This document shows, one piece after another, positions 35,038-46,659 of a DNA stretch of 64,000 nt. Origin of the DNA: Epiperipatus broadwayi. Lineage: Eukaryota > Onychophora > Udeonychophora > Euonychophora > Peripatidae. Position 1 is the first letter of the stretch, and each line of letters begins with the position of its first letter. The position numbers and the translations under genes are program-made. The notes beneath the pieces were generated by a model. That model made no database searches and was not told the origin of the DNA. It saw only the letters and a list, made by a program, of their open reading frames with translations. The DNA lies in NCBI GenBank assembly GCA_028023455.1, contig JAQFVV010012397.1:5040888-5104887 (forward strand). Direction: 5' to 3'.

Positions 35038-37261
35038 TGTACCGGACATTCAATCTATTCTGACACAGAGGGTGCCACCAGACCACTATGTGTCTAAAAA
35101 ATTTATTTACTGTGAGCAGAATGGATGATGATGATGGTTTGTGCCAACTAAACTCAGGGAGAAACAAGAGATCTTAAAATTGTTTAGACAATTGAGAATA
35201 AAAGCATAAAAACAAATGTCAGCCAAATTAAGTTTAAACATATTTAAAAATTTTTATTTGTGAGAAAATAAATTGTGAAGTATCAGTTAGGGGTAACTCA
35301 GGTGTGTATCAGAAAGACTAAACACACAACTCTGGCAGACTGACTGATCCTCTAATAAATGAATTATAAAAAGGAGGAAGCAAATTTCATTTAGCAGAGG
35401 ATTCATCCAAACTTTGGTTTTCCCATTCAGATATTTAAACAATATGTTCTTAAAATAAATCAATGAAACCAGCGCCGGTGAGCTTTTGAGACCCAAAAAT
35501 GTGTCAGGACCACGGATGTCATGTGTCGTAGAAGCTGCACCTATTATAACATTTAAAATAAAGGTGATTGATTTACCTCAAGAACAACCAAAAAATATGA
35601 TTGAAAATGAAAGGAAAACAATTAAAACTGGTGAATCCCAACCAAACGGTTGGTGAAAACTACTCTAAAAATAATAATTAAAGGTTTCAATAGGAGTCAA
35701 GTAAATCATTAGAAAACAAGTTACATCTGCCCCAGCAATTAAAGAAAATGAATTACAAAAAAAAATTATAATTGAGAAATAAATTTATGATACAAGTTCT
35801 GAGTACACGCTCTGATAAATTTTAAGCTATACGTAAATACAAACTAAATCTATCAGAGAGTGCACATGAGTACGAAAATATTAAAGCTTTAAATACTTTA
35901 GCAGCATGAAAGTCTCTCTCACCTGCAATTTAGAAAGGAATAAATATTATCTTTTTGCTGATGACTTATAAAATTACAAAGAAAAACAATTCTAGTTTCC
36001 ACTTACAAAGATATAAGAAATGAAGAAATGGAATCCCCACGTGCAGAAAACTAGGAAAATAAAATCACAGCCAAAAGTTTTTGGTCATTAGCAAAAGCAC
36101 AATCATAGTGTTTAAAATTAATTATTATCTACTAAAATAATTACAGGTAAGCATTTAAAATATACATGACTGCTAAAGCATTTGTAAAAAGTTTTAGGCA
36201 TAAAAATATAAAAACTCACTCGTCACTCTCCAATAAACAAAAATAGAAAGCAAACATGGAATATTAAAACTATGATTCCAAGACACACTACAAAATACAA
36301 GGAAACATGGAAAATATTATATAGGAGGCTAAATATTTCTTATGAATACAGATTTATAATTAGATTGAGTGGAGATTTAATGAAAAGAAATTTACCCTGG
36401 GAAGAATAAAAGAAAATATTACCTTATGGTAACATACTGTTCAAGTAGAGTGCACACTATTATTCTAGTTCATTTTCAGGTTCTTTGACAATGGCAAGGT
36501 AGATGTAACGAGGTTCCAGATTCTTTGAGAGGTTTATGGCATTACTGGAGCAGATTTAGAAGTTAGAGATCCATCCTTTGTTAAGTTAGCATGCCATCTG
36601 ATGATGACAACACATACAGTATTTGACATCTTGTTGCAAGCAAAAGGATTTAACAACAGTGAATTTCCTTGAAGAATTTAAATGTCCGAACTGCTGTCAA
36701 AACTCTGGATCACAACAGGCTGCAGTCCAAGTGTGTATAAGAATACGAACTTTCACTTGAAAAACAGCTTGTCTAGTTAAGAATAATTAATAACTAACTC
36801 TCCAAATTTTCGGGGCTATTTATACCTCGCCCCACTTCCCATGAAACACTTTCCTTGTTGTTGAATTCTATGCCTAAGGCAGTGCAAATATTAATCTCCA
36901 GCTCAATCTAATCCAATAATTCTACCCAGGGATTATTGAAACAAAAACAACAACACAAATCAAATCTCCCCTTTTTAGAATGAGTTTACAAATAAAAACA
37001 ACAGGAATGTAATTAGCTAGCCAGCTTGTTTTTTTTAATCAAATTAATTTAAAAAAGTAAAATCAAGCGGTATAAGAAAACTATTTTAATTTTTTTTTAT
37101 AAACATTAAAATGATTTATAAACGAGTAGGTGTTTTAGTACACGTGCTCTTTTTAATAATTAAAATCTTTTTTAAAAATCTTTTTTTTTTTTTAACTTTA
37201 GAAATTTAACGAAATTAAAAGTTTCTAATTTTGACAGTAAAACCCTTTGAATCGGATGTCA
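35038..37261 (-). repeat. 5' LTR of family L element (2224 bp)
   Basis: The upstream LTR in element orientation. TATA box on the minus strand at 36817-36824. Directly outside is (AT)n from 37262. The interior begins with TAGAATATTAATTTTTAGC; I could not recognise a tRNA primer-binding site there. Confidence 0.85.
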
Positions 37262-37737
37262 ATATATATATATATATTCCAAAGTGAAATCAAACTAAAA
37301 AATAACAAAAAGCTTTTATTTACATTTGAAATTTTTATATGAATAACTTTTTCATTTAAGTATTAATAATTGCTGCCCAAATTTAGTAACCTTCACTGAA
37401 CCTGATATAAATCTATAATCGTTAATGTTTCATATTTATTTAGATATTTTGTGTATTTGTGATTTGTAAGTTAGCTTTTAAAGTTAAAATAAATTGCTTA
37501 TTTCTGAATTATGATTGAATTTCTTGCTATGTGTTATATTTGTATAAACAATATTTAGTTTGTGCTCTGTATTAAATATTGAAAACTAAAATATAATTCA
37601 TTATATAATTGTATATTTGAATGATGATTTTTTTTTGAGAACACCAGAAGTAATTATTTAAGTTTTGATGCAATACACTTTCACTTTTAATTTTGTTATT
37701 CTATCCTTGCACAAAACTGCACAAGCCATATAATTTA

Positions 37738-40700
37738 TTATATTAAAGAGTTGAAATGTAGAATACATGAATTGGACCACAGAGGCATCTCTACTAAAAT
37801 TATTGTGAAATAAGATATTAATTTGCTATAGAAAATCACCATGATGATGATTTGTTGACTACATAAAAATACCTTTTTTGGTTTAAAATAATGATAAAAA
37901 CAAAACGAAAATGTTTTGTTAGTGTTAACATCAATTTGAAGCAAGAACAAACTTTATGTAACTTATTTCAGTTACTTAATCAACAAATCTAAATGAATTT
38001 AAAAAACAATATTGATGTCATCAGTAAACTTTTGATTTTGGTGCTCAGCACATATAGATCAAAGCTCCAACTCTTTCACTTTTAATGGTGAAACTTTTTG
38101 TGAAGTTCCAAGAAATAAATCATTTATTTTTAAATTTAATGTTAAATCATTTACTGAATGATGTGATATTGTAAGATCTTTTAAAATAAAAAAAACTGTT
38201 TACATAGTGTGGTAGTTATACAATATTATTAAAACATACATTATTAAAACAAACCTGTACAACTGAAAATAATTTTGTCTAAAGATTGATAAATTCTAAT
38301 TGGAATTAAATTAGCTCTTGGTATAATGTATAATTAATTTAACGATGTGTGATGTAATTGAATATTATCACATTAGTAGCTTAATGAAGACAACTTATTA
38401 ACAAACTACAGCAAGTTTACGTTTAAGATATTCAATAAGTTTTAAATCAACAACAATAATTAACACAGATAAATTATTTTTAATAAATTGTAGAGGGATT
38501 TCTGAAAAATGAGAAATATGTAATATATATAGTTTAACTTGGGTTTTAACACAAAATTGCAATAAATCCATATAATATTGAAGCCATGTTATTGCTTCAG
38601 ATGATATTATAGTCTAAAAAACTTGCACCATGAAAATTTAAAATTGCATTAAGAATACATTTGATATTATCAAAAGATGATATAATTAAACTAAAGTCAA
38701 CAAGACAATGCTTGAAAACATTATTTAATCTATTTTTAAAACTTGATATTACACAGAGGCTAAACTTTCCATACAGTAGCACCATTTAATGCAAGCCAGA
38801 GTAATCAATGGATGCAAGAAAGTTTGTGCATAAAAGCCCTATATAATGTCTACTCATCCAATATTCCTAGACTAGTTTTTAGCTTGTGGCTTTCATCAGT
38901 GAGGAGCCTTGGATCTGAGAGCATTGCACCTAGAGATTAGGATCTAGTGCAACCCTCTGTGTAAACAGCTTGTGTAAGTGTAAAGAATGGTGATCATGTG
39001 ATGTTTAATGGTTTAATATCAATCCTGCCCAATATGATTATGGTGACTGTGATTAAATAGTTGTTGAACTGAGTTCAGATCTATACAACTACACCTGCTA
39101 ATGAGCTTTTGGACTCCAAGCTTTATAGTTAGCTAATAAGGTAAAAGGTGGCTGCTGGAGGATTGCATTGGTGCAGTGCTATAAGTTCCAAGGCTCCTCA
39201 TTTATGAAAGCCCCAAACTAGAAACTAATATGGGGATATTAGATGAGTAGACACTAGATGGGAATTTTATGCACAAAACTTCTTACATTCATTGATTAGT
39301 CTGGTTTGCACTAAGTGGCACTACTAAATGGAGAGTTTAGCCTTTGTGTAAACAGCTTGTGTAAGCATAAAGAATGGTAATCATGTGATGTTTATTGGTT
39401 TAACCTGATATTGAAAGTAACTTGGAATATATTCAAAAGTAATTAGCAGCCATAATAATCCTAGAAATATTATTTAGATTGTGAGTAGATGGTTTGATGA
39501 TAAAATTGTAATTAGAAATGAATTAGTTTATTTTTTCAAATTTATTATAACTCATTAATAATCAGAGAGACAACAGGAGATGTGGGTAGGTAGCACAAAA
39601 TAAGTGGTTAACAAGGCTGTAGTACAAAGGTTCAAAAGTAATTGGAGAATTAGATGAAGGATTTTGGAGTGAAATATAGAAGACAGTGTGTTACAAGTAT
39701 TATTAAAGTTAACATAAAGAATTGTTGTATCAAAACTGTAAACTATCTATTCTGTGAAATACACAAGACATAAAATATATCTTTTACATTATCTGGTAAA
39801 TATATTATTATGCGACAGAATTGCTTAAACAATTAAATTATTTTTTCAAATAAATATGTTATACTAAGTTTTTTTAAGAGGAATATTTTGCAACTAGAGA
39901 GTAAACATAAAAAAGTAGAAGAACTTGAAAAAGAGATTTTAATTTTGAAAATCGATAATAGATGAGTTTATAAATTATTTTAGTTAAACTATATATTGTG
40001 GTAAGAGTTGAAGTCATGAATATTATTGGTGATATATTTAAATTATTTATTTATTTATTTTCTGAAAGATTCTGAACATCACTTTTCTTGTATATGTTTA
40101 TCAATATGGTCAGAAATAATTGTTTTATTTTAGCCATAGTGTTATCAATTCCATTAGTTAATAATAGACAAATTTTTGATGTCAGAAGTGGGAATTAGAA
40201 GTCCATAAAGTTGTTGGAAATTAGGTTTAGTATATCTTTTATGAAACAAGAGATAGCATGAGAGTAATTATTAGGACAATGCATAAGTAATTTATTTTTC
40301 TGAATTGACTTTTTGATATATTTGATTTAAGTTGATAGTCATTAAAAATATGCAGTTTTATGAAGGATAAAATTGAGGTATTCTATTACAGTATTTCAAG
40401 AAAGAAATAATACATTATTTGGAGCAACATTTCCTCTCAATTTAAAGTATTTAGGTCAACTATCAGCAATATATGTTATGGCATAGCTACATTTAAAACA
40501 ATGAGGTATTGACAATGAATGTTAATGGTGATTAAGGTTAAAAATATAAATATGTTGGGAAATAATTTTTATTTAATGAAAGGTTGTTTAATTTTAATTG
40601 AGTTGCTCTGTACATTGACAAAATTTTCAAATGGTACATTTGGAGCCAATTCTTTAAAAATATTAAAGTTAATCAATGTTTGCTCTATATTTTTGATGAT

Positions 40701-41200
40701 ATAATTAATAAAATCAAATGTCTCAGAATTATTTTTTTTGTAAGATTTTTGATTGTATATTCAGTAAAATCACATTATTGTTTAGTAAAAAATATTCTGT
40801 CATTAAAAAGTAGTTAGCTATAAATGAAGATATAGATTTATCAATTTGATTTGATTATTTTTTTATAAGTCAATGTAATACTGAAGTGATATGTTGAGAT
40901 AATATAATTTGTTCATTTGATCATAATCTTTTACCATATTAAATAACTGAAGATAGCACAAATGAACTGTAAAGAAAAACAACTTGCCTTCAGGAATCAT
41001 TTGCACTCCTAAAGATTGAAGTTCAGGCTTTTTCAGATTTTTGATTTGACATTTATCAAATCAATATTACTCCTAGGAGTAAGTAACTATTATTTAGTTT
41101 GCCACATAGTTGAATCATATTCTGAAAATTAATAGCAATATAGATGTTAATAGGAACTTTTAAGTTTGAAAATTATTTTGTTTGAGTAGTTTTTTAAAAA
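37738..41200 (-). pseudogene. Long decayed coding-like tract, unknown product
   Basis: Reading the minus strand from about 41200 downwards gives a series of protein-like stretches that switch frame but keep far fewer stops than expected for DNA this AT-rich. Examples are LQSLGVQMIPEGKLFFF near 41000, IFKELAPNVPFENFVN near 40640, IPHCFKCSYA (a possible C-x2-C) near 40490, LTSKICLLLTNGIDNT near 40160 and NDLTLNLKINDLFLG near 38130. It is cut by the foldback element at 38751-39403 and may end with the frame at 37738-37950. Total coding length would be near 900 codons. I do not recognise the family; a large transposon or an old integrated virus gene are possibilities, neither shown. Confidence 0.3.
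38751..39403. mobile_element. Foldback element, family F2, full-length copy 1
   Basis: Arms 38751-38935 and about 39170-39350 are reverse complements (shared blocks GGCTTTCATCAGTGAGGAGCC, TAATCAATGGATGCA, AAACTTTCC). The right side carries an extra 50 bases ending in AATCATGTGATGTTTATTGG. CTTGATATT (38742-38750) and CCTGATATT (39404-39412) flank it, a 9-bp duplication with one change. No transposase. It interrupts the decayed coding tract around it. Confidence 0.8.
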
Positions 41201-41864
41201 TGTTTCAAATAATTTTAAATTCTAAAGAGTTACAAAGTAACAATATTTAAAGTCTCAGCTGAATTTGTTTAAACTATGCAAGGACTGAGTAAACATAAAT
41301 AGACAGATTGAAAAATTACTATCATTTTTTCAAGTTATCATTTTAGCGTCAAGATAACAATTCATGATAGACAAAGATGACTTAGTATAGCATTATTTTT
41401 AAATCAATTTTTTTTTTTTAATTTTATAATAATTAACTTTAGTTGTATTTATGGACAAGTATTGCGACTAATTTCCTAAAACAATTTTATTAGAAAGGCT
41501 TAGGATAACATTTAAATTAGGGTTAATATTAAAACGACACTGTTAAATTCAGTTGGTTAAACTACCTATTTTATAATGGTTAATAAACAGCAATAATATT
41601 TTTTTGTTTCTATTTTTGATAGGAGCTTGTGGATTCATATTAAGAATTTTATTTTAAAGTTATAATTTTACAATAATAACAAGATAGTAGTTCAATTGGC
41701 TGAACATTAAATTGAAGAAGTTCATATTTTTACTTTTTACTGGCAAGTTTCATCTAATTTTTATATTGATTGAAATTTAACATTTTATCATATTTATGAA
41801 TGCAGGTGTATTTTTTTATATAATAACTATAACAAGAATTGACACACATACAGAAAAATTCAAA
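41201..41864. other. AT-rich spacer
   Basis: Nothing recognised before the (TA)n run at 41868-41900. Confidence 0.5.
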
Positions 41865-42117
41865 AACTGTATTCATATATATATATATATATATATATAT
41901 GTGTTAAAACGAAGATTTGCACGGGTTAAATATATAAAATACATATTTTGCGGGTTCATCTGTGTTAAAAACTTTTAATATTAATATACTGATGTTTCGA
42001 CGTGGTCACACAAGCCATCCACAGAGTTATAAAAGGTAGAAAGATGGTTGTAGAGGCGCTACAATCACTGATTTGAATAAAATGTTAAAATTCCATCAAT
42101 AGCAAAAAATGTTAAAT

Positions 42118-42633
42118 TTAGGAATGTTTTTTAAAAAAATCTTTCCAAATAGGAGGAAGTTTATATGCATCATCTCGCTTATTGATACAATCTGGCCTTT
42201 TAAGTATCTCAATGGCTTCTCTAATTTTGCATTGGTAGAGATCACATCTGGATATGATCCTGGTACTAGAAAAATAAATTTTATGACCTGAATCTATAGT
42301 ATGGAGTGAGAGTGCTGATGATGATGAGTGTTGTTTAATTGCATTAGCATGCTCATCTCTCCTTACACTGATGCGATGATTACTCATACCTATGTAAGAA
42401 GCTTTACAATTTTTACATGAGATTTGATAGACACCATGAAATTCAAGAGGGATTGAATCCTTAGGCTTGGTTATTATATTGCTGATCTTTTGATAAGCAG
42501 AAAATGCTGTATCTGTATTATAGCATTTTAATATTCGTCCGATATTGTCTGTAGTTCCTTTTACATATGGAACACAAATCCTAATAGCTGATTTATGATC
42601 TTTTTGTTTCCTATTTTTTTCTATTTTGGGCTT
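42118..42633 (-). CDS. Penelope-like GIY-YIG endonuclease domain, open, 5'-truncated (left arm)
   Basis: The minus strand is free of stops for about 170 codons. It opens inside the region after the reverse transcriptase (IRICVPYVKGTTDNIGRILK), then has GVYQISCKNCKASYIGMS with both nuclease strands and the PLE-type Cys pair. RRDEHANAIKQHSSS follows, then an H..DSGH block and CKIREAIEILKRPDCINKRD near the end. These are the conserved blocks of the PLE endonuclease in normal order. There is no reverse transcriptase and no Met until mid-domain, so it is a retroelement fragment rather than a working gene. Confidence 0.8.
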   Translation of the reverse strand, partial: KPKIEKNRKQKDHKSAIRICVPYVKGTTDNIGRILKCYNTDTAFSAYQKISNIITKPKDSIPLEFHGVYQISCKNCKASYIGMSNHRISVRRDEHANAIKQHSSSSALSLHTIDSGHKIYFSSTRIISRCDLYQCKIREAIEILKRPDCINKRDDAYKLPPIWKDFFKKHS

Positions 42634-42649
42634 GAAAAAAGCCTTATTT

Positions 42650-43200
42650 CAAGCCCAAAATAGAAAAAAAATAGGAAACAAAAAGATGATAAATCAGCTA
42701 TTAGGATTTGTGTTCCATATGTAAAAGGAACTACAGACAGTATCGGATGTATATTAAAATGCTATAATATAGATACAGCATTTTCTGCTTATCAAAAGAT
42801 CAGCAATATAATAAAAAGCCTAAGGATTCAATCCCTCTTGAATTTCATGGTGTCTATCAAATCTCATGTAAAAATTGTAAAGCTTCTTACATAGGTATGA
42901 GTAATCATCGCATCAGTGTTAGGAGAGATGAGCATGCTAATGCAATTAAACAACACTCATCATCATCAGCACTCTCACTCCATACTATAGATTCAGGTCA
43001 TAAAATTGATTTTTCTAGTACCAGGATCATATCCAGATGTGATAATCTCTACCAATGCAAAATTAGAGAAGCCATTGAGATACTTAAAAAGCCAGATTGT
43101 ATCAAAAGCGAGATGATACATGTAAACTTCCTCTTATTTGGAAAGATTTTTTTAAAAACATTCCTAAATTTAACATTTTTTGCTATTGGTGGAATTTTAA
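42650..43200 (+). pseudogene. Penelope-like GIY-YIG endonuclease domain, frameshifted (right arm)
   Basis: Mirror copy of the left-arm frame. It differs by scattered substitutions and has a frameshift where ATAATAAAAAGCC replaces ATAATAACCAAGCC of the other arm (near 42811-42824). The second part (42897-43220) is open and begins MSNHRISVRRDEHANAI; it shifts frame again near its end. Confidence 0.75.
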
Positions 43201-43345
43201 CATTTTATTCAAATCAGTGATTGTAGCGCCTCTACAACCGTCTTTCTACATTTTATAACTCTGTGGATGGCTTGTGTGACCAAGTCGAAACATCAGTATA
43301 TTAATATTAAAAGTTTTTAACATGGATGAACCCGCAATATATATC

Positions 43346-45413
43346 TATATATATATATTGAAATTGTACATATAATTTTTGTCATTAGTTATCAATATTT
43401 TGCATTTTAAAAGATAAATATAATTCTAGTGATAACAATAATTAATAGTTGTTAATAATATTTCTTAATAAAATGTTAAGAATAATTACAAATCATTTTA
43501 TTTAAGATAACACTTTTTTTAAAAATTGACCTCTCAAATTGAAAAATTATTAGCTTACCTTCATATAGCAATCATAATTATGACTATTTTTTTTTAAAAA
43601 AAAGATATTTGTTTATTTTAAACATTTTCCATGTTAACCAACATTTTGTTTATAGACAAAAGAGTTAAAAAGTGGTAAGGATCAATAGAACATCAGATGA
43701 ATTTCTCTTTTTATATTTGATACATGGTTTTGTGAATAGTTTTCTTCACTGTATTTCAAATTAATTTATTGTACACTTACTCCAAGTAGTCTAAGTATTT
43801 TAGACACTATAACTAATCTTGTTTTTGTTTTGGATTTAGCATTGATGACTTTTAATTTAAAGCTGGAACTAAAATCCTGAAGCTTTGAATCGAAATAAAC
43901 CCTACTTGCTTAGTTATGTAGGTTTCCAGTACTAGGTTAGTAACTATATTTTTTAGTGACCTTATCTTTTTATTGATTAAGACTATATGATAGAAAATAA
44001 TTTGGGGATCAGAATATAATAGCACTATTATCTGGTTTTCCTTATTTATTCAAGCTTACAAGTAGATCGCTCTGGATCAGTCTGAAGAGAATTTATACTG
44101 AAAACATATATTATTAAATATAAACAAAGAGAGACCTATGATATTTTGTTGTTATCAATCAGCCCATTTGAGTTTTAAAAAGAGCATATATTTAGCATAA
44201 AAATAAAATGATAGATCTATATGGATTGAATTCAAAAGCATAGAGCTTTTTTTTTAAATAAAAAAGTTGAAGATGACGCATAATTTATTAGCATAATCTC
44301 TTTTCATATTTTATTGTTTATGACCATTGTATGTCAATCATTTTATTAATTTATTTTGTTTAAAAATACTTAAAATTCAGGCTTTTTTTTGACATGAATA
44401 ATAATCATATTTGGTATCCAACTCTCTGGTGGGCAAATGAGACAGATATTGGTTATTGCTATTTATTACAGCAATAGAAATCATTGGGAATGAGTCATCT
44501 GCGTCTTCACCAATTATGTAGTAAATCCTGTTTTATCTTCAGATCATTGATCATATTTATTTATTTTTCATATCAGCACAATAACAAATATCAACAAGAA
44601 CAAAAATTAAATAAAAAAAATAAAAGAAACTAAGAAAAAGGAACACTTTTTTTTTAAAAAAAAGATGCAAATCCTTCTTACATAGAATATTAGATAAAGA
44701 AAATATCTGAACGTGTTAATTAATAGGAAGAAAAAGGAAAATAAATTGTAGGGTATTCAATTAAAATCTGAGTATCGTTTTAGTAATTAAACAACTATAG
44801 ATCTTGTGAAACTGACACATGATGAGTTAAGTTGAATAGCTATCGAAATCACTTTGTCTTCTTAAAACATTATAAATTGAAAAGATTTAATGAATTAATA
44901 TTAGTAAGGAATCATGCAAAATCCCCAACAGAAATAAACATTGAGATTTATTTATCTTTTAGTGTTTATTTTTAATTATTTAATTGCTATGCATTAAGTA
45001 TTGTAAAACATTTTTCTCTCATAAGTTAATTATTATGAAATATATTTCAATTAATGTTTGAAATACATTGTATTGTTTTATGAATTTATGTATACAACTA
45101 AAGGGCACTATATAAAAATAAATGGTACTTTCTATGAAATACTGTTTAAACCGAATATATTTTATTTACTTATATTTAGATTGCTTTCACTCAGTTTACC
45201 ATAAGCTATTAAAAATTGAATTATAATTCAAATAAAATTACGTACTTATTTCATTTAATTGTAACATTTTATAAAGTTTTTTTTATTGGTCTGTAATGCT
45301 GTATTATGTATTCTGATTACCAATCAATATGCCTCTCTATCAATTTATAAATTTCAATTTTTTTTCTTAACTTTTTCTATCTATACCTTCTTTCCAATTT
45401 TTTTTGAATGGTA
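43346..45413. other. AT-rich intergenic sequence
   Basis: About 2 kb with two T9A8 runs (43587-43603 and 44647-44663). No gene recognised. Confidence 0.5.
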
Positions 45414-45690
45414 CTGTCATATCTCACCTTGCCTTCAGAAGTGAACTAGTCCAGATTCCTTCCTTATCTGATTGGATTGAGCATTTATTACCACTAACCA
45501 ATGGGTAAACATACAGATAAAACTCAGCCAATAGTCAGTATGGGCCAATAGGCAATGATGCTCTTTGGATATGATTGTCTAGTAAGGTTAGGGATATGAC
45601 AATAAATAGTTGGCCTTTTTAGAGGTAAGGAGAAAATCTCTGTCTAGTCTAAGTGACAGCCACATTCTTGGAATCCACTGCTAACAATGA
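45414..45690 (+). mobile_element. Possible short LTR (weak)
   Basis: Starts TGTCATATCTCACC, contains AATAAATAGTTGGCC as a TATA-like core followed by CTCTGTCTAGTC, and ends near CCACTGCTAACA. The composition is clearly richer in G+C than the flanks. No second copy or target duplication was found, so the limits are guesses. Confidence 0.3.
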
Positions 45691-46323
45691 GCATTTACAT
45701 TATAGCTATTATGTTATAGGTCTATGCAGTGAATGGAAACTGCTAAGAGTGTAGCAAACTTAAGGCAAGCTGTGTGATACAGCTGGAAGAGCCATTGGTC
45801 AAACTCATGAGGCAGGCTGTTACATACAGCTGGAAGTGAGTTGAGTCTTTCAGGCACAATTGGCCCTGCATTAATTGAGATTATATACATGAAAGTATAT
45901 TCATTGATGTTGTATATTATGTAAATATATTTAATCATAATAAATCATATTAAATGAATTTCAGTTGTTTGCATTTTTTGTTACTGTTGATTTGAATCTG
46001 CAATCCAGACCAAACACAACAGCTATCTTTTTCTCTTTTCCAATGACCCGCAATCTTTGTTTTTTTAAAATATTTTATGAGATTTCCTCTGTAAATATTT
46101 ATACCATTACCATTATTTTGTTCTGATTTCATTTACTATGATAAGTTATATATTCATTATTTTTTAAATTCTTTTATTATTTATGCACTCTTTTCCTGAC
46201 AATCCATCTCTATAACCATCAATACATTTTTTATTCTCTTCTGAAAATACAATTTTTACTTCCATATCTAATGAACTATTGTATCATATATTCATAATTT
46301 ACTGGTTTTCCATTCCTTACTTT
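45691..46323. other. Moderately complex sequence, unassigned
   Basis: Two imperfect repeats of GCTGT..(G/A)TACAGCTGGAAG at about 45767-45790 and 45817-45838. Minus-strand frames at 45714-45938 and 45950-46132 have somewhat protein-like composition but no motif. Confidence 0.35.
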
Positions 46324-46395
46324 ATTACATTCAAATATCAGCCTTTCAAGCCAATTGTGCACGATTAGCTTGAAAGGCTGATATTTGAATGTAAT
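46324..46395. repeat. Perfect 28-bp inverted repeat (hairpin)
   Basis: 46324-46351 and 46368-46395 are exact reverse complements around a 16-base loop; the stem core is TATCAGCCTTTCAAGC. It could be a tiny MITE or the scar of a foldback event. No function implied. Confidence 0.8.
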
Positions 46396-46510
46396 ACAAT
46401 TGTAAACATGCGCTATATAAAAATAAATGCTTATTCCTTACTTTATAAAACTCACATAACATAAAATGTTTGTTTCATATACTCTACAGTTTAGTTTCGT
46501 ATTATTATCT

Positions 46511-46646
46511 ACATCACATGATCACCATTTTCTTTGCTTACACAAGCTGTTAAAACAAAGCCAAACTCTTTATACAATAGTGTCACCCAATACAAGCTTT
46601 GGATTGCATTGGATGTCACTGTTGCATGGAGAGTTGTACCTTTGTT
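46511..46646. mobile_element. Foldback element, family F2, 136-bp deletion derivative
   Basis: It keeps the 50-base asymmetric terminus (CATCACATGATCACCATT...CACAAGCTGTT) and both outer arm ends (AAAGCCAAACTCTTTATAC and its counterpart GGAGAGTTGTACCTTTG) but has lost the entire middle. It is in reverse orientation to the copy at 38.8 kb. A perfect 9-bp duplication, TTATTATCT, flanks it at 46502-46510 and 46647-46655. Confidence 0.8.
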
Positions 46647-46659
46647 TTATTATCTGCAT

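Larger units (their letters stand above)
31401..37261 (-). mobile_element. Complete non-autonomous LTR retrotransposon with giant LTRs, family L
   Basis: Two direct repeats, 31401-33616 and 35038-37261, enclose a 1421-base interior. Repeat ends read TG...CA in element orientation (TGACATCC or TGATATCC at the start, GAACA or GTACA at the end). Outside both ends is (AT)n, so a target duplication such as ATATAT is likely but cannot be delimited. In the first 340 aligned bases the LTRs differ at roughly one base in fifteen, mostly transitions, so the insertion is not recent. The interior lacks protease, reverse transcriptase and integrase motifs and holds only decayed coiled-coil frames. It would depend on a relative for movement. 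Confidence 0.85.
41925..43345. repeat. 1.4-kb palindrome of two head-to-head PLE 3' halves (family B)
   Basis: Arms of about 700 bases meet at a 13-base loop (42636-42648), flanked by TCAAGCCCAAAATAGAAAAA and its complement. Each arm runs from the thumb-to-endonuclease linker of a PLE through the GIY-YIG domain to a shared terminus with GTGGATGGCTTGTGTGACCA, CGAAACATCAGTATA and GATGAACCCGC. The termini border TA-rich DNA. Arm divergence is low, so the structure is the youngest PLE palindrome here. Confidence 0.85.
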
